A stretch of 64,000 nt of DNA, from NCBI GenBank assembly GCA_050117315.1, contig JASFMY010000002.1:62001-126000 (forward strand), in the 5' to 3' direction. The translations under genes were made by a program, and so were the position numbers. This DNA comes from JANQIV01 sp050117315 (GTDB taxonomy: Bacteria; Bacteroidota; Ignavibacteria; Ignavibacteriales; Melioribacteraceae). Of the stretch, positions 17,224 to 27,860 are shown piece by piece (within the stretch, counting starts at the first letter, position 1; each line of letters opens with the position of its first letter). A model generated the notes under the pieces. It was not told the DNA's origin, did not search any database, and saw nothing but the letters and a program-made list of their open reading frames with translations.

Positions 17224-20200
17224 ATGAATATGAAATCTGTTATTAAAGATTTACCAAAAACAACCATCCTGCTTTGCGGTCTTTTCAATTTGCTTTTAGG
17301 GTCAGTTGTAATTATAGGTTGGTTTATTAACGAATCTTCTTTGATACAAATTACTAAATCTTTTGTACCAATGCAGTTCAATACTGCCCTGGGCTTTTTG
17401 TTATTAGGAGCGGCAATAATATTGCTGGCTTTTAATAAAAGAAAAATTTCATCGGTTATTGGTTTAGTAATATTGTTATTAGGGCTCCTGGCCTTGATAG
17501 AATATATATTTACAATTGATTTAAATATTGATCGGCTTTTTATGGGTCATTATACAACCGTTAAAACTTCACGTCCCGATCGCATGACTTCAAATACAGC
17601 TTTATGTTTTTTCATCTCAGGTATGGTTTTTATTATTTATTCACTCAAAACCAAACGGTCAAAGAAACTATTTGTTTTGTTTTCTTCATTAATATTCATT
17701 CTTGGAACTACCGCTTTTATTGACTATTTGATAGAGTTCCATGTTTCTTACGGCTGGGGAAAATTTACTCAAATGTCTGCCCATACCGCCGTTGGGTTTA
17801 TAATTACCGGCGTTGCTTTTCTTAGTATTTGGGGTGTTCACTTTAACGGAATTGATTGGATTAATTCATCGATAAAAAGAAAACTACCGGTTTATCTTTT
17901 AACACCTGTTGTATGCATCTTTTTAATAATATCTGTCTATGATATAATTCAAGTAAAAAACTCTACTCAAGAAAAAGCACAACTCTCTCTTAGAGAATTG
18001 TCGTGGAGAAATGCAAATAGACTTAATCAAAAACTATTGGATTTAATTGAAGTAGCAAACAGGACCAGGAATAAAATATATACCACAAGTCAAATTACGG
18101 AAGAGCTGCTGTTTGACTTAGTAATTAAAAATGTTGAGTCAAGCGAATTTATTTACGGGTCAACAATAACATTCGCACCGTATGCATTTAATAATAAAAG
18201 AAAACTATTTGCACCTTATGCTTATAGAGATAAAACAGTTATTAAAACAATTGACATTGGTGCCGTTGCTTATGACTATACTTCCGGTGAATGGGACTGG
18301 TATGATATTCCAAAAGAAACTAACAACTCAATTTGGACCGAACCATATTTTGATGAAGGCGCCGGTAACATTTGGATGAGCACTTTTTCTATTCCCTTTT
18401 ATAAGGACGGTAAGTTTGGCGGTGTAATAACTATCGATATCGACTCTGAAAAATTAAAAGAAATAATTGACATAGATTCAATCCAGGATTACCGGGTTTC
18501 AATAATTTCTAAAAAAGCTAATTATGTATTGGCTTATCATCAAGAAAAACTGGTCGGCACAAATCTTTTATACAATGAAACAGGTAAACCCAAAAATATT
18601 ACTAATAAAGAACTGCCGGATTTAATTAATAGAGTTATCTCAGGCGAACCCGGCTACAAAGAAATAGAAACGGATAACGGTGAACTTCTTTATTCTTTTT
18701 ATAACCCTATAGAAGCTGCCGATTGGATTTTATATATCGGATTAAAAAGCGACGTTGCTCTTTTACCCATTAAAGAAAAAATCAGCCAAACTTTTCTTGA
18801 TCTTTTTCTTGCTTTGGGATTTTTGCTGATTTTAGTAATTCAACTCTCAAAAAAAATTACCAATCCTATTATACAATTAAATAAAGCTACCTCGGAAATC
18901 TCCAAAGGAAATTTGAACGCAAAGTATGTAAGCAAGGGAAAAGATGAGATAGGGAATCTTTCAATTTCTTTTAGAAAAATGGCGGAAAGTCTTCTAAATA
19001 GAGATAAAGAAAAAGAAAAACTTTTGTATGATGTTAGCAAAAGAGTTAAAGAAATAAGATGCCTCTACATAGTTTCTCAGGTCGCAGAAAATACTGCAAA
19101 CACCTTGGAAGAAGTACTACAAGCTACAGCCGATGCTATTCCGCCCGGCTGGCAATACCCTGAGATTACAACGGGACGTATTACTTTTAATGATTTGGTT
19201 TGTACCTCCGCTAATTTTCGTGAATCAAAATGGAAACAGGAAACTGAAATAGTTGTTGACGGTAAACCATGCGGTAAAATTGAAGTGTTCTATCTTGAAG
19301 AAAAACCGGTACTGGATATTGGTCCTTTCATGAAAGAAGAACAAAGTTTAATCGAAGCCCTTGCAAGAGTAATAGCTGTATTTTATCAGAGAAAAGATGC
19401 TCAAGAAAAACTGATAAAGTCGAATGAAGAATTAGAGGAAAAAGTTGAAATAAGAACAAAAGACCTGCACGAAGCACTGAAGCAAATAAGCGTGTTGCTT
19501 GAAAAATCACCTATGTCTGTTATTGTTGAACAAAACGGCCGCATTGAATTTATTAATGAAAAATTTAAAGAAATTTTAGGATATGAACTAGAAGATATTA
19601 ACAGTCGCGATGTTTGGTGGGAAAAAGCATTTCCCGATAAATCATATAGAGAAGAAATAATTGAAGAGTGGAAAAAACGGCTGAAAGAAGTAGAGGAGAA
19701 AAAACGGTTTCGCCCAATGGAGTTAAAAATAACAGCCAGGGATAAAACCGTGAAAGTTATGCAAGCCTCCTCTGCAAAAATAGGTGAAAAATGTGTTACG
19801 GCATTTGTTGATTTAACAGACAGGATAAAGGTAGAAGAACAGTTAAAAGAAAGCCGCCAAAGATTAGAAGTTATTCTTGAAGGAGCAGAGCTGGGCTTAT
19901 GGGATTCGGATTTAATTAATGAAAAATCATATTGGAATGAAATTAATTATAGAATTCACGAAGTTGAAAAAACCCATGAGTTTTTAAATACTAATGAGTG
20001 GAAATCGCCGATTCTTAATGAAGACCTGGATGAAATGTCTACAAAATTTGAAAAGTATCTCAAAGGTGAAACTGACGAATATTCTCATGAATATAGAATA
20101 GTCGATAAAAACGGGAATCCGAAACGCTGGGTGCTGACTAAAGGAAAAATTCTCGAAACTTCGGCAGAAGGTAAACCCACAAGAGTTGTGGGCTTAACCA

Positions 20201-23200
20201 TGGATATTACGGATAGAAAAATTAATGAAGTAGAATTACTAAAAAAAGACCGCTTTTTAGACGGCGTTGCTAAATCCGTAAGCGGTTTACTTGAAAGTAG
20301 TAATTTAAATGAAGCTATTCTTTCAGCTCTTAAAATTCTGGGTGATTCAACAAACAGCGACCGGGCTTACATATTTAAAAATCACAAAGATGACAACGGG
20401 ATGCCCTTAATGAGTCAATTGTTCGAGTGGACGACAGATGATGTAGAGCCTCAAATTGATAATCCCGAATTGCAGAACTTACCATATTCCGGTGGGTTTG
20501 AAAGAATGTATGAGCTTTTAAGTAACGGAGAAATTTATTTTGGACATGTTAAAGATTTCCCGGACTCCGAGCGTGAATTACTTGCCTCCCAAAATATTCA
20601 ATCAATTTTAGTAGTTCCGATTTATGTTAAAAGTAACTTTTGGGGATTTGTCGGATTTGACAGTTGTAAATTTGAAAGAGAATGGAAGGAAAGTGAAAGA
20701 ACAATATTTAAGACTTTTGCAAATACCTTAGGCGCTTCTATTGATAAAAATAGAGCAGAAGATGAACTTTCCAGGTCAAAGGAATTCTTGGAAGTCATTC
20801 TCGATGCCTTACCTTCACCGGTATTTTATAAAAATGCCGCAGGCCGTTTTGTCGGCTGTAACATTGCTTACGAAGAAGCTTTCGGAACAACAAGAGATTA
20901 CATGATAGGTAAGACTGTTTTAGAGCTTGAATATTTATCCCGTGAAGAAAGAGAAGCTTTTCAAGAAGAGGATATGCACCTAATCAATAATGCCGGATTT
21001 ACATCAAGAGAAATTGATATTGAATACGCCGATGGAGAAACACATTCGGTTATTTACACCATCAAAGGGTTTAAACTGAAGAACGATGCCCCGGGCGGGT
21101 TAATAGGTGTTCTTTATGATATAACCGAAAGGAAAAAAGCTGAAGCAGAGATAGCCCGTGTTAGTAAACTTTCAAGCAGGGCTCTCGATTTGGCTAAAGC
21201 CGGTTTCTGGGAAGTCTTTATGGATGACCCGGATCATTATATTCAATCTGACCGGGCAATGGCAATATGCGGAATGATTCCCAGTAAGGATCAGAAACAC
21301 CTAATATCTGATTGGTTCAATGCTATAGCCGCAGCAGATGAAGAAACCGCCCAAAAAGTAAAAGCAGATTTTTATGCAACTGCAAAAGGTAAAATTGAGA
21401 AATTCGATGTTGTCTACCCATTTAAACGGCCGGTAGATGAAAAAATTATATGGATCCATGCCATAGGTATAATGCGAAAAGATGAAAAAGGTTTACTGCG
21501 TATGGATGGAGTTTCACAGGATATAACTGAAATGAAACTTACGGAAGAAGCACTTGAGAAAGAGCAGTACCTGCTCCGAACCCTCATGGATAATATACCG
21601 GATTGCATTTACTTTAAAGACATCAATAGCCGTTTCATTATGATTAACGAATCTCTTTCAAAAAAATTCGGATTAAACAGTCCCGAAGAAGCTGTAGGCA
21701 AAACGGACTTTGACTACTTTACGGAAGACCATGCATACCCGGCATTTAAAGACGAACAGAAAATTATTAAAACCGGTCAGCCGGTGGTTGGCAAGGAAGA
21801 AAAAGAAACTTGGATTAATGATGGAAATGGAACCTGGGTGAAAACAACCAAAATGCCGCTGCGAGATAAAGAGAACAAAATTATTGGAACATTTGGAGTT
21901 TCTACCGATATATCTGCAATAAAGCAAGCAGAAGCCGCACGTGAGAAAAGCAATGCCGAACTTAAAATAGCAAAAGAACAAGCCGAAGAAGCAACCAAAG
22001 CAAAAAGTCAGTTTCTTGCAACAATGTCGCATGAAATCCGTACACCGATGAATGCAATTATAGGACTATCAAATCTTGCCCTTAAAACAAATCTGGATTC
22101 TAAGCAGCAAGATTATCTCACCAAGATTGACCGTTCGGCTCAAACTCTTCTTGGGATAATAAACGACATACTTGATTTTTCAAAAATAGAATCCGGTAAA
22201 CTTTCTATTGAAAATACCGACTTCGACCTGGAACAAGTGATGGAAACAGTATCGAACTTAGTGTCGCAAAAAGCACAGGAAAAAGGACTTGAGTTTGCAA
22301 TTAATATTAATAAAGAAGTGCCGCTTAATCTGGTAGGAGATCCGTTACGTACTTCACAGATTATAACAAATTTTTGCAGCAATGCCGTTAAATTCACTGA
22401 GAAAGGAGAAATAGTAGTTTCCGCCGAATTGTTTGAAAAGAACAAAGACAGGATTAAGATAAAATTCGGGGTGAAAGATACCGGTATAGGACTTACCCAA
22501 CAACAGCAAAAAAAATTATTTCAATCGTTCTCCCAGGCAGATCAATCTACAACAAGAAAATACGGCGGGACCGGGCTGGGATTAGCCATTAGTAAAAAAC
22601 TGGCAGAATTAATGAACGGAGAAGTATGGCTGGAATCCGAACAAAGTAAAGGCAGTACCTTTTATTTTACCGCAGAGTTTGGTGTTCGCAAAGATCAAAA
22701 AATGAAAGAATATGTTCCTTCAATTGATTTACGTGAAATGAAAGTTTTGGTTTGTGATGACAACCAAACAGCACGTGAAATTCTTACCGACGCCTTGGAG
22801 AATTTTTCATTCAAAGTAGTTGCCGTTGAAGACGCCGAAACTGCTATAACATTACTTGAAAAAGAAAAAGATAAACCCTTTGAGCTTGTTATTATGGATT
22901 GGAAGATGCCTGAAATGGACGGACTTGCGGCATCAAAAGTTATTAAGCAGGATAAAAAACTTAAAACCCCGATGATTATTATGATTACTGCTTTCGGCAG
23001 GGAAGAGGTAGCACAGAAAGCTCATGAAATTGGCGTTGACGCATTCCTTACAAAGCCTGTTACATACTCAACATTATTTGATACAATTATGAGAATATTT
23101 GGCAAAGACGTTCGAACAAAAAGAAAAAAGATTGAACAGGGGTTTAAGTATGAAAAAGAAATTAAACGAATTGAGGGAGCCAATATCTTACTTACCGAAG

Positions 23201-24252
23201 ATAATGATATAAACCAGCAGGTCGCTATGGAATTGCTTACCGAAGCCGGCTTTAACGTGGAAATAGCTGAGAACGGGCAGGTTGCAGTTGATATGGTTAA
23301 GGCCTCGGGAGTCCCAAGTAAATACGATATTATTTTTATGGACCTCCAGATGCCCGTGATGGACGGTTATACTTCATCAAAAGAAATTAGGAAATTAGAT
23401 GATTATAAAAACTTGCCCATTGTTGCTATGACGGCAGACGCAATGTCGGGAGTAAAAGAGCAGTGCATTGAAGTCGGGATGCAGGATTTTATTGCTAAAC
23501 CTATTAATCCGGGTGAAGTACTTAGAGCGCTAGTGCGCTGGGTGAGTCCAATGCAAATTAAACATGCCTTACCGGCAAGCATGAGTGAAAAGCCTGTTCG
23601 TCGTAGCTTTAGCGAAGACGAATTAAAAGTCAAAAATGTAACAGATCAAGAAACCTTAGAACCTGGAACTTGGAACCAGGTAACAAATATCCCCGGGATA
23701 GATGTAGAGGAAGGAGTAATGAGAGTTGGCGGCAACAAAAAATTATATCTGTCGCTGCTTGAAAAATTTTATCAGGGAAATCAAAACTTTAAAGAGCAAC
23801 TGGAAAAGGCGATTGAAAAAGATGACGGCGAACTTTCCGAAAGAATAGTTCATACGTTAAAAGGAGTGTCGGGTAACCTTGGAATGAAAAAATTACATAG
23901 GTTATCTAAAGAACTTGAGAAATTAATGAAAAGCAACATCCATAAAACAAACAATAAAATAAACGATGTAAATACTGAGTTAAATTCAATTTTGGAACAA
24001 ATAAATAAAAATTTGGAAATATCAAAACCATCGCCAAAAAAAGAAGCAGTCCCGATTAACGAAATAAAAGATAAACTTGCTTTACTGAAAGAAAAACTTG
24101 AAGACTATGATTCCGATGCCGGGGAAATAATAAATGACATTGGTTTGATAAAAGGGTTTGAAAACGAAAGCAAAAAAATTTATGGAATGATTAAAAACTA
24201 TGAATTTGACGGGGCACTTGAACTACTGAATACGATAACTAATACAGCATAA
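17224..24252 (+). CDS. giant multi-PAS hybrid sensor histidine kinase with two receivers and Hpt
   Basis: 2342 residues. The layout, with approximate positions, is: N-terminal multi-span membrane region to 207; TM 219-246; periplasmic Cache-like sensor 246-516 (IWTEPYFDEGAG...GGVITIDI); TM 523-546; HAMP 543-596; GAF-like domain 606-723; PAS 753-870; PAS 880-1000; GAF 1010-1176; three more PAS domains to about 1568; HisKA with phospho-acceptor His1603 (MSHEIRTP); HATPase to 1819 (NAVKFT, DTGIGL, GGTGLGLAIS); receivers with Asp1892 and Asp2040; Hpt with His2210 (IVHTLKG). All phosphorelay residues are present. The ligand is unknown. The next kinase gene starts 26 bases after the stop, so they are co-transcribed and probably share a relay. 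Confidence 0.93.
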   Translation: MNMKSVIKDLPKTTILLCGLFNLLLGSVVIIGWFINESSLIQITKSFVPMQFNTALGFLLLGAAIILLAFNKRKISSVIGLVILLLGLLALIEYIFTIDLNIDRLFMGHYTTVKTSRPDRMTSNTALCFFISGMVFIIYSLKTKRSKKLFVLFSSLIFILGTTAFIDYLIEFHVSYGWGKFTQMSAHTAVGFIITGVAFLSIWGVHFNGIDWINSSIKRKLPVYLLTPVVCIFLIISVYDIIQVKNSTQEKAQLSLRELSWRNANRLNQKLLDLIEVANRTRNKIYTTSQITEELLFDLVIKNVESSEFIYGSTITFAPYAFNNKRKLFAPYAYRDKTVIKTIDIGAVAYDYTSGEWDWYDIPKETNNSIWTEPYFDEGAGNIWMSTFSIPFYKDGKFGGVITIDIDSEKLKEIIDIDSIQDYRVSIISKKANYVLAYHQEKLVGTNLLYNETGKPKNITNKELPDLINRVISGEPGYKEIETDNGELLYSFYNPIEAADWILYIGLKSDVALLPIKEKISQTFLDLFLALGFLLILVIQLSKKITNPIIQLNKATSEISKGNLNAKYVSKGKDEIGNLSISFRKMAESLLNRDKEKEKLLYDVSKRVKEIRCLYIVSQVAENTANTLEEVLQATADAIPPGWQYPEITTGRITFNDLVCTSANFRESKWKQETEIVVDGKPCGKIEVFYLEEKPVLDIGPFMKEEQSLIEALARVIAVFYQRKDAQEKLIKSNEELEEKVEIRTKDLHEALKQISVLLEKSPMSVIVEQNGRIEFINEKFKEILGYELEDINSRDVWWEKAFPDKSYREEIIEEWKKRLKEVEEKKRFRPMELKITARDKTVKVMQASSAKIGEKCVTAFVDLTDRIKVEEQLKESRQRLEVILEGAELGLWDSDLINEKSYWNEINYRIHEVEKTHEFLNTNEWKSPILNEDLDEMSTKFEKYLKGETDEYSHEYRIVDKNGNPKRWVLTKGKILETSAEGKPTRVVGLTMDITDRKINEVELLKKDRFLDGVAKSVSGLLESSNLNEAILSALKILGDSTNSDRAYIFKNHKDDNGMPLMSQLFEWTTDDVEPQIDNPELQNLPYSGGFERMYELLSNGEIYFGHVKDFPDSERELLASQNIQSILVVPIYVKSNFWGFVGFDSCKFEREWKESERTIFKTFANTLGASIDKNRAEDELSRSKEFLEVILDALPSPVFYKNAAGRFVGCNIAYEEAFGTTRDYMIGKTVLELEYLSREEREAFQEEDMHLINNAGFTSREIDIEYADGETHSVIYTIKGFKLKNDAPGGLIGVLYDITERKKAEAEIARVSKLSSRALDLAKAGFWEVFMDDPDHYIQSDRAMAICGMIPSKDQKHLISDWFNAIAAADEETAQKVKADFYATAKGKIEKFDVVYPFKRPVDEKIIWIHAIGIMRKDEKGLLRMDGVSQDITEMKLTEEALEKEQYLLRTLMDNIPDCIYFKDINSRFIMINESLSKKFGLNSPEEAVGKTDFDYFTEDHAYPAFKDEQKIIKTGQPVVGKEEKETWINDGNGTWVKTTKMPLRDKENKIIGTFGVSTDISAIKQAEAAREKSNAELKIAKEQAEEATKAKSQFLATMSHEIRTPMNAIIGLSNLALKTNLDSKQQDYLTKIDRSAQTLLGIINDILDFSKIESGKLSIENTDFDLEQVMETVSNLVSQKAQEKGLEFAININKEVPLNLVGDPLRTSQIITNFCSNAVKFTEKGEIVVSAELFEKNKDRIKIKFGVKDTGIGLTQQQQKKLFQSFSQADQSTTRKYGGTGLGLAISKKLAELMNGEVWLESEQSKGSTFYFTAEFGVRKDQKMKEYVPSIDLREMKVLVCDDNQTAREILTDALENFSFKVVAVEDAETAITLLEKEKDKPFELVIMDWKMPEMDGLAASKVIKQDKKLKTPMIIMITAFGREEVAQKAHEIGVDAFLTKPVTYSTLFDTIMRIFGKDVRTKRKKIEQGFKYEKEIKRIEGANILLTEDNDINQQVAMELLTEAGFNVEIAENGQVAVDMVKASGVPSKYDIIFMDLQMPVMDGYTSSKEIRKLDDYKNLPIVAMTADAMSGVKEQCIEVGMQDFIAKPINPGEVLRALVRWVSPMQIKHALPASMSEKPVRRSFSEDELKVKNVTDQETLEPGTWNQVTNIPGIDVEEGVMRVGGNKKLYLSLLEKFYQGNQNFKEQLEKAIEKDDGELSERIVHTLKGVSGNLGMKKLHRLSKELEKLMKSNIHKTNNKINDVNTELNSILEQINKNLEISKPSPKKEAVPINEIKDKLALLKEKLEDYDSDAGEIINDIGLIKGFENESKKIYGMIKNYEFDGALELLNTITNTA

Positions 24253-24277
24253 TAATACATAACCTGGGAATAAAATA

Positions 24278-25879
24278 ATGGAAGATCCAAAAAACGAAAC
24301 AATTTTAATTGTCGATGACATACCTGAAGATGTTGATATTCTTAAGGAACTCCTGGCCGGTTATAAAAAAGTAGTTGCCTTAAACGGAGAAACGGCCCTT
24401 CAAATAATCAATGAGTCCCCGCCGGATCTTATATTGCTGGATATAATCATGCCCGGAATGAGCGGACACTATGTATGCGAAAGAATAAAGGCCGACGACA
24501 AAACAAAAGAGATACCGATAATATTTATAACGGCTATGGATGAAGTTGCCGACATAATTAAAGGATTTCAACTTGGTGCCGTAGATTATATTACCAAACC
24601 CTTCCAACCGGAAGAAGTTTTATCAAGAGTAAAAACCCACCTTCAATTAAGCAGTTTTAAAAAGAGACTGCTGAACATAAATAAAGAATTGCAGGAAAAA
24701 GTTGATGAAAGAACGGCGGAATTGATTGCCGAAAAAGATAAAGCAGTTGAGGCCAATAGAATAAAATCCGATTTCCTGATGTTGATGAGCCATGAATTGC
24801 GTACTCCTATGGGAGGAATTTTGGGATTTGCAGATATACTTAGAAATGAGATTAAGGATGAAGAACACAGAGATATAGCGGAGACTTTATATTCGGCAGC
24901 GGAAAGGCTGAGAGACACATTGAATTCAATCCTTGCCCTTTCGCAACTTGAATCGACTAAATTAAAACCACATCCTGTAGAGATAGACATTATCGCCCGG
25001 ATAAATAAATTACTTCCTTCACATGAGATAAAGGCAAAAGCCAAAAATCTTGAAATATTCTTTGAACAAGATAATGAGGAACTCGTTGCTAAAATTGATC
25101 CGGCCATGTTTGACGTGATTTTTAACAACATTGTAAGTAATGCAATAAAATTCACCCCGAAAGGTTCAATACATATAAAAACATTCAGAGAAAATGGGTA
25201 TGATTGTTTTAGTGTAACCGATACCGGTATAGGTATACCCGGGGAAAAGCATAAAATTATCTTTGAGGAATTCCGGCAGGTTGAAGAAGGAGTGTGCAGA
25301 AATTTTCAAGGGGTGGGGCTCGGTTTGTCTCTTGTGAAAAAATATGTGGACCTCCAAAAAGGAAAAATATTTTTTGAAAGCGAAGTTAACAAAGGGACAC
25401 GATTTACAATAATGTTACCAACAACCTATGATAAAACAAAGTTAAAAATAAAGCCCGGTAAAACTGTTGAAAAGTTTTTCCCTTCCAGATTGGAAAAAAA
25501 GTATGGAGTGCTTTTAGTTGAAGATGATCCGACAAATATAAAAATCACTGAAATCTATCTTGAAAATTATGCTGTTGTTGATACTGCTTTAAACGGCCTA
25601 CAAGCTTTGGAACTTGTAAAAAAGAATAATTACTCGGCAATACTAATGGATATCAACCTTGGTCAGGGTAAGACGGGAATTGAGGTAACAAAAGAAATCA
25701 AGAAAATTGATAAATATAATGATACCCCTATAATTGCTTTTACTGCCTTTGCAATGGACGGCGATAAAGAGAATTTTTTAAGTGAAGGATGCACTCATTA
25801 TTTGGCAAAACCCTTTAGCAGAGAAGAATTAATAACTTCCTTATTTGAAGCAGTTAATTATAAAAAGAGCGTTATGTAA
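24278..25879 (+). CDS. response regulator/hybrid histidine kinase (REC-HisKA-HATPase-REC)
   Basis: 533 residues without a membrane segment. The first receiver (1-125) has its phospho-Asp in LILLDIIMPG (D55) and a Lys in ITKPFQ. A coiled coil follows, then HisKA with His172 (MSHELRTPMGG), HATPase about 265-390 (NAIKFT, DTGIGIP, GVGLGLSLVKK), and a second receiver 408-530 (D458 in LMDINLG). The product could receive phosphate from the giant kinase, autophosphorylate in turn, and pass phosphate to its own receiver. It has no DNA-binding domain. It is closely similar to the protein encoded at 26268-27860, so the two look like a tandem duplication. Confidence 0.93.
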   Translation: MEDPKNETILIVDDIPEDVDILKELLAGYKKVVALNGETALQIINESPPDLILLDIIMPGMSGHYVCERIKADDKTKEIPIIFITAMDEVADIIKGFQLGAVDYITKPFQPEEVLSRVKTHLQLSSFKKRLLNINKELQEKVDERTAELIAEKDKAVEANRIKSDFLMLMSHELRTPMGGILGFADILRNEIKDEEHRDIAETLYSAAERLRDTLNSILALSQLESTKLKPHPVEIDIIARINKLLPSHEIKAKAKNLEIFFEQDNEELVAKIDPAMFDVIFNNIVSNAIKFTPKGSIHIKTFRENGYDCFSVTDTGIGIPGEKHKIIFEEFRQVEEGVCRNFQGVGLGLSLVKKYVDLQKGKIFFESEVNKGTRFTIMLPTTYDKTKLKIKPGKTVEKFFPSRLEKKYGVLLVEDDPTNIKITEIYLENYAVVDTALNGLQALELVKKNNYSAILMDINLGQGKTGIEVTKEIKKIDKYNDTPIIAFTAFAMDGDKENFLSEGCTHYLAKPFSREELITSLFEAVNYKKSVM

Positions 25880-25966
25880 TAGAGAGTAAAACGCTACGAG
25901 AGAAAAGCAAATTAAAAACTATATATAAAGTAATCAGACTAACTAATGACGTATCACATTTGTGAT

Positions 25967-26098
25967 GTCATTTCGAATCCCCGACGTCCCGCTGCGGCGA
26001 GTTGTTGGGATGTCCATAGGACTCCTTCGGGCGAGAGAAATCCGAACCACGTAGAGATAGAGATTTCTCAGTCACAAAAAACGCTCCTTCGAAATGAC
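25967..26098. repeat. REP-like inverted repeat with GTCATTTCGAA arms
   Basis: GTCATTTCGAA (25967-25977) is inverted as TTCGAAATGAC (26088-26098). Between them is a GC-richer interior with GGCGAGTTGTTGGGATG and AGAGATTTCTC. The element fills most of the 388-base gap between the two paralogous kinase genes. Sequence just beyond it (GTTTAC-ATACTTTATTGTTG, 26108-26127) recurs near 34326-34345, so a larger unit was copied. No coding frame is supported. Confidence 0.7.
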
Positions 26099-26267
26099 AA
26101 TCCTAGTGTTTACGATACTTTATTGTTGACATGACACTAAATAATTTAGATCAGTAAAACGATTTGAATTATGAATTGAAAACTTTATTATAAAACTTTT
26201 TTACTAGAATGTTATTCGCTCTTTATCCTAAAGTAAATTATTTAGTAATAACTAATCTGAGGATTTA

Positions 26268-27860
26268 ATGTCTAATTCATTTGACGAAATAACAGTTTTA
26301 ATAGTAGATGATGCGCCGGAAAATATAGATATACTTAATGAAGTGTTTTCAGATTATAAAAGAAAAATTGCTACAAACGGCGAAACAGCATTAAAGATTG
26401 CAAACTCCGATAATCCGCCCGATATTATTTTACTTGACATTATGATGCCCGGCATGGATGGTTTTGAAGTCTTGGGAAAACTGAAAGAAAATGAAAAGAC
26501 AAGTAATATTCCTGTAATTCTTTCGACCGCTATAACAGATGTGAAAGATAAAGTTAAAGGATTAAATGCAGGCGCCGTGGATTATATTACAAAACCGTTT
26601 CAACCTGAAGAAGTTATTGCACGGGTTGAAACACATTTAAATTTGGCCTTGCTTCAAAAAGAATTATCACTTCTTAACAAACATTTGGAAAAAAAGGTTA
26701 TTGAACGAACTATAGAATATAAAAAAGCAAAAGATAAAGCGGAAGAATCCAGCAGAGTTAAATCTCATTTTTTAGCTTTAATGAGTCATGAATTAAGAAC
26801 GCCGATGAACGGCATTTTAGGTTATGCCGAAATTTTAAGCGACGAAATTGCAGATCCCGAACTAAAAGAATTTGCCTACGGAATTTATGATTCCGGTAAT
26901 AGGCTGAAAGAAACATTAAACTCGATTCTTAATTTATCGAGATTGGAATCAAGCAAACAAGAAGTTAAACTTAATGACCTGGAAATAGTTGACAGATCAA
27001 AAAAATTATTAAAAAACCACAAGCCCCTGGCAAAAAAGAAAAAGATAAATTTAGAATTCAATGCCGGCCGAGAAAAGATAATTGTAAAAATCGACAGCTC
27101 TGTATATGACTTGATTATAAATAATTTGGTAAGTAATGCAGTTAAATTTACCGACTACGGTAAAGTTCTTGTTGACTTATCTACGGAAAAAAACGAAGGG
27201 TTTAATTGGGCGGTTATTAAAGTAAAAGACACAGGAATTGGAATTCCAAAGAACAAGCAAAGTTTAATCTTTGAAGAATTTAGACAGGTAGACGAAGGTC
27301 AGGGACGAAATTTTGAAGGCGTAGGTTTGGGGTTGGCAATTGCAAAAAAATATACGGAATTACTAAATGGCATTATTCTACTTGAGAGTGATGTAGGAAA
27401 AGGATCAACTTTTACTGTTAAATTGCCCTTAAGTGAAAGTGAAGAAATTGTTGAAATCAACAGGTACACCTCCGGTATAAAACCCAAATTAGATTTAAGG
27501 AAAATCTTACTTGTTGAAGACGACGAGACAAATATAAAAGTAGCCCAATTGTTTATCGGGAAAATCGGGAAATTGGATGTTGCAACAAGCGGCGAAACAG
27601 CAATTGAACTTGCATCACAAAAACAATACGATGTTGTTTTAATGGACATTAATCTTGGCAAAGGATTAAACGGAATTGAAACTACTAAAGAGATTAGAAA
27701 ATTATCCGGCTATCAAGATATTCCTATTGTAGCGGTTACTGCTTACGCAATGGAAAGCGATAAAGAACAATTTTTAAAAGAAGGGTGTTCACACTATTTA
27801 CCCAAGCCATACTCCCGCAAAGACATTTTAGCTATCATGGAAAGTGCATTAAAGAATTGA
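26268..27860 (+). CDS. response regulator/hybrid histidine kinase (REC-HisKA-HATPase-REC), paralog
   Basis: 530 residues with the same order as the protein at 24278-25879: receiver with D57 (ILLDIMMPGMDG), coiled coil, HisKA with His174 (MSHELRTPMNG), HATPase (NAVKFT, DTGIGIP, GVGLGLAIAKK), and C-terminal receiver with D460 (LMDINLGKG). All catalytic residues are kept. It has its own upstream region of 388 bases carrying a palindromic repeat, so it is probably transcribed separately. It is a cytoplasmic signalling node; neither input nor output is visible. Confidence 0.93.
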   Translation: MSNSFDEITVLIVDDAPENIDILNEVFSDYKRKIATNGETALKIANSDNPPDIILLDIMMPGMDGFEVLGKLKENEKTSNIPVILSTAITDVKDKVKGLNAGAVDYITKPFQPEEVIARVETHLNLALLQKELSLLNKHLEKKVIERTIEYKKAKDKAEESSRVKSHFLALMSHELRTPMNGILGYAEILSDEIADPELKEFAYGIYDSGNRLKETLNSILNLSRLESSKQEVKLNDLEIVDRSKKLLKNHKPLAKKKKINLEFNAGREKIIVKIDSSVYDLIINNLVSNAVKFTDYGKVLVDLSTEKNEGFNWAVIKVKDTGIGIPKNKQSLIFEEFRQVDEGQGRNFEGVGLGLAIAKKYTELLNGIILLESDVGKGSTFTVKLPLSESEEIVEINRYTSGIKPKLDLRKILLVEDDETNIKVAQLFIGKIGKLDVATSGETAIELASQKQYDVVLMDINLGKGLNGIETTKEIRKLSGYQDIPIVAVTAYAMESDKEQFLKEGCSHYLPKPYSRKDILAIMESALKN

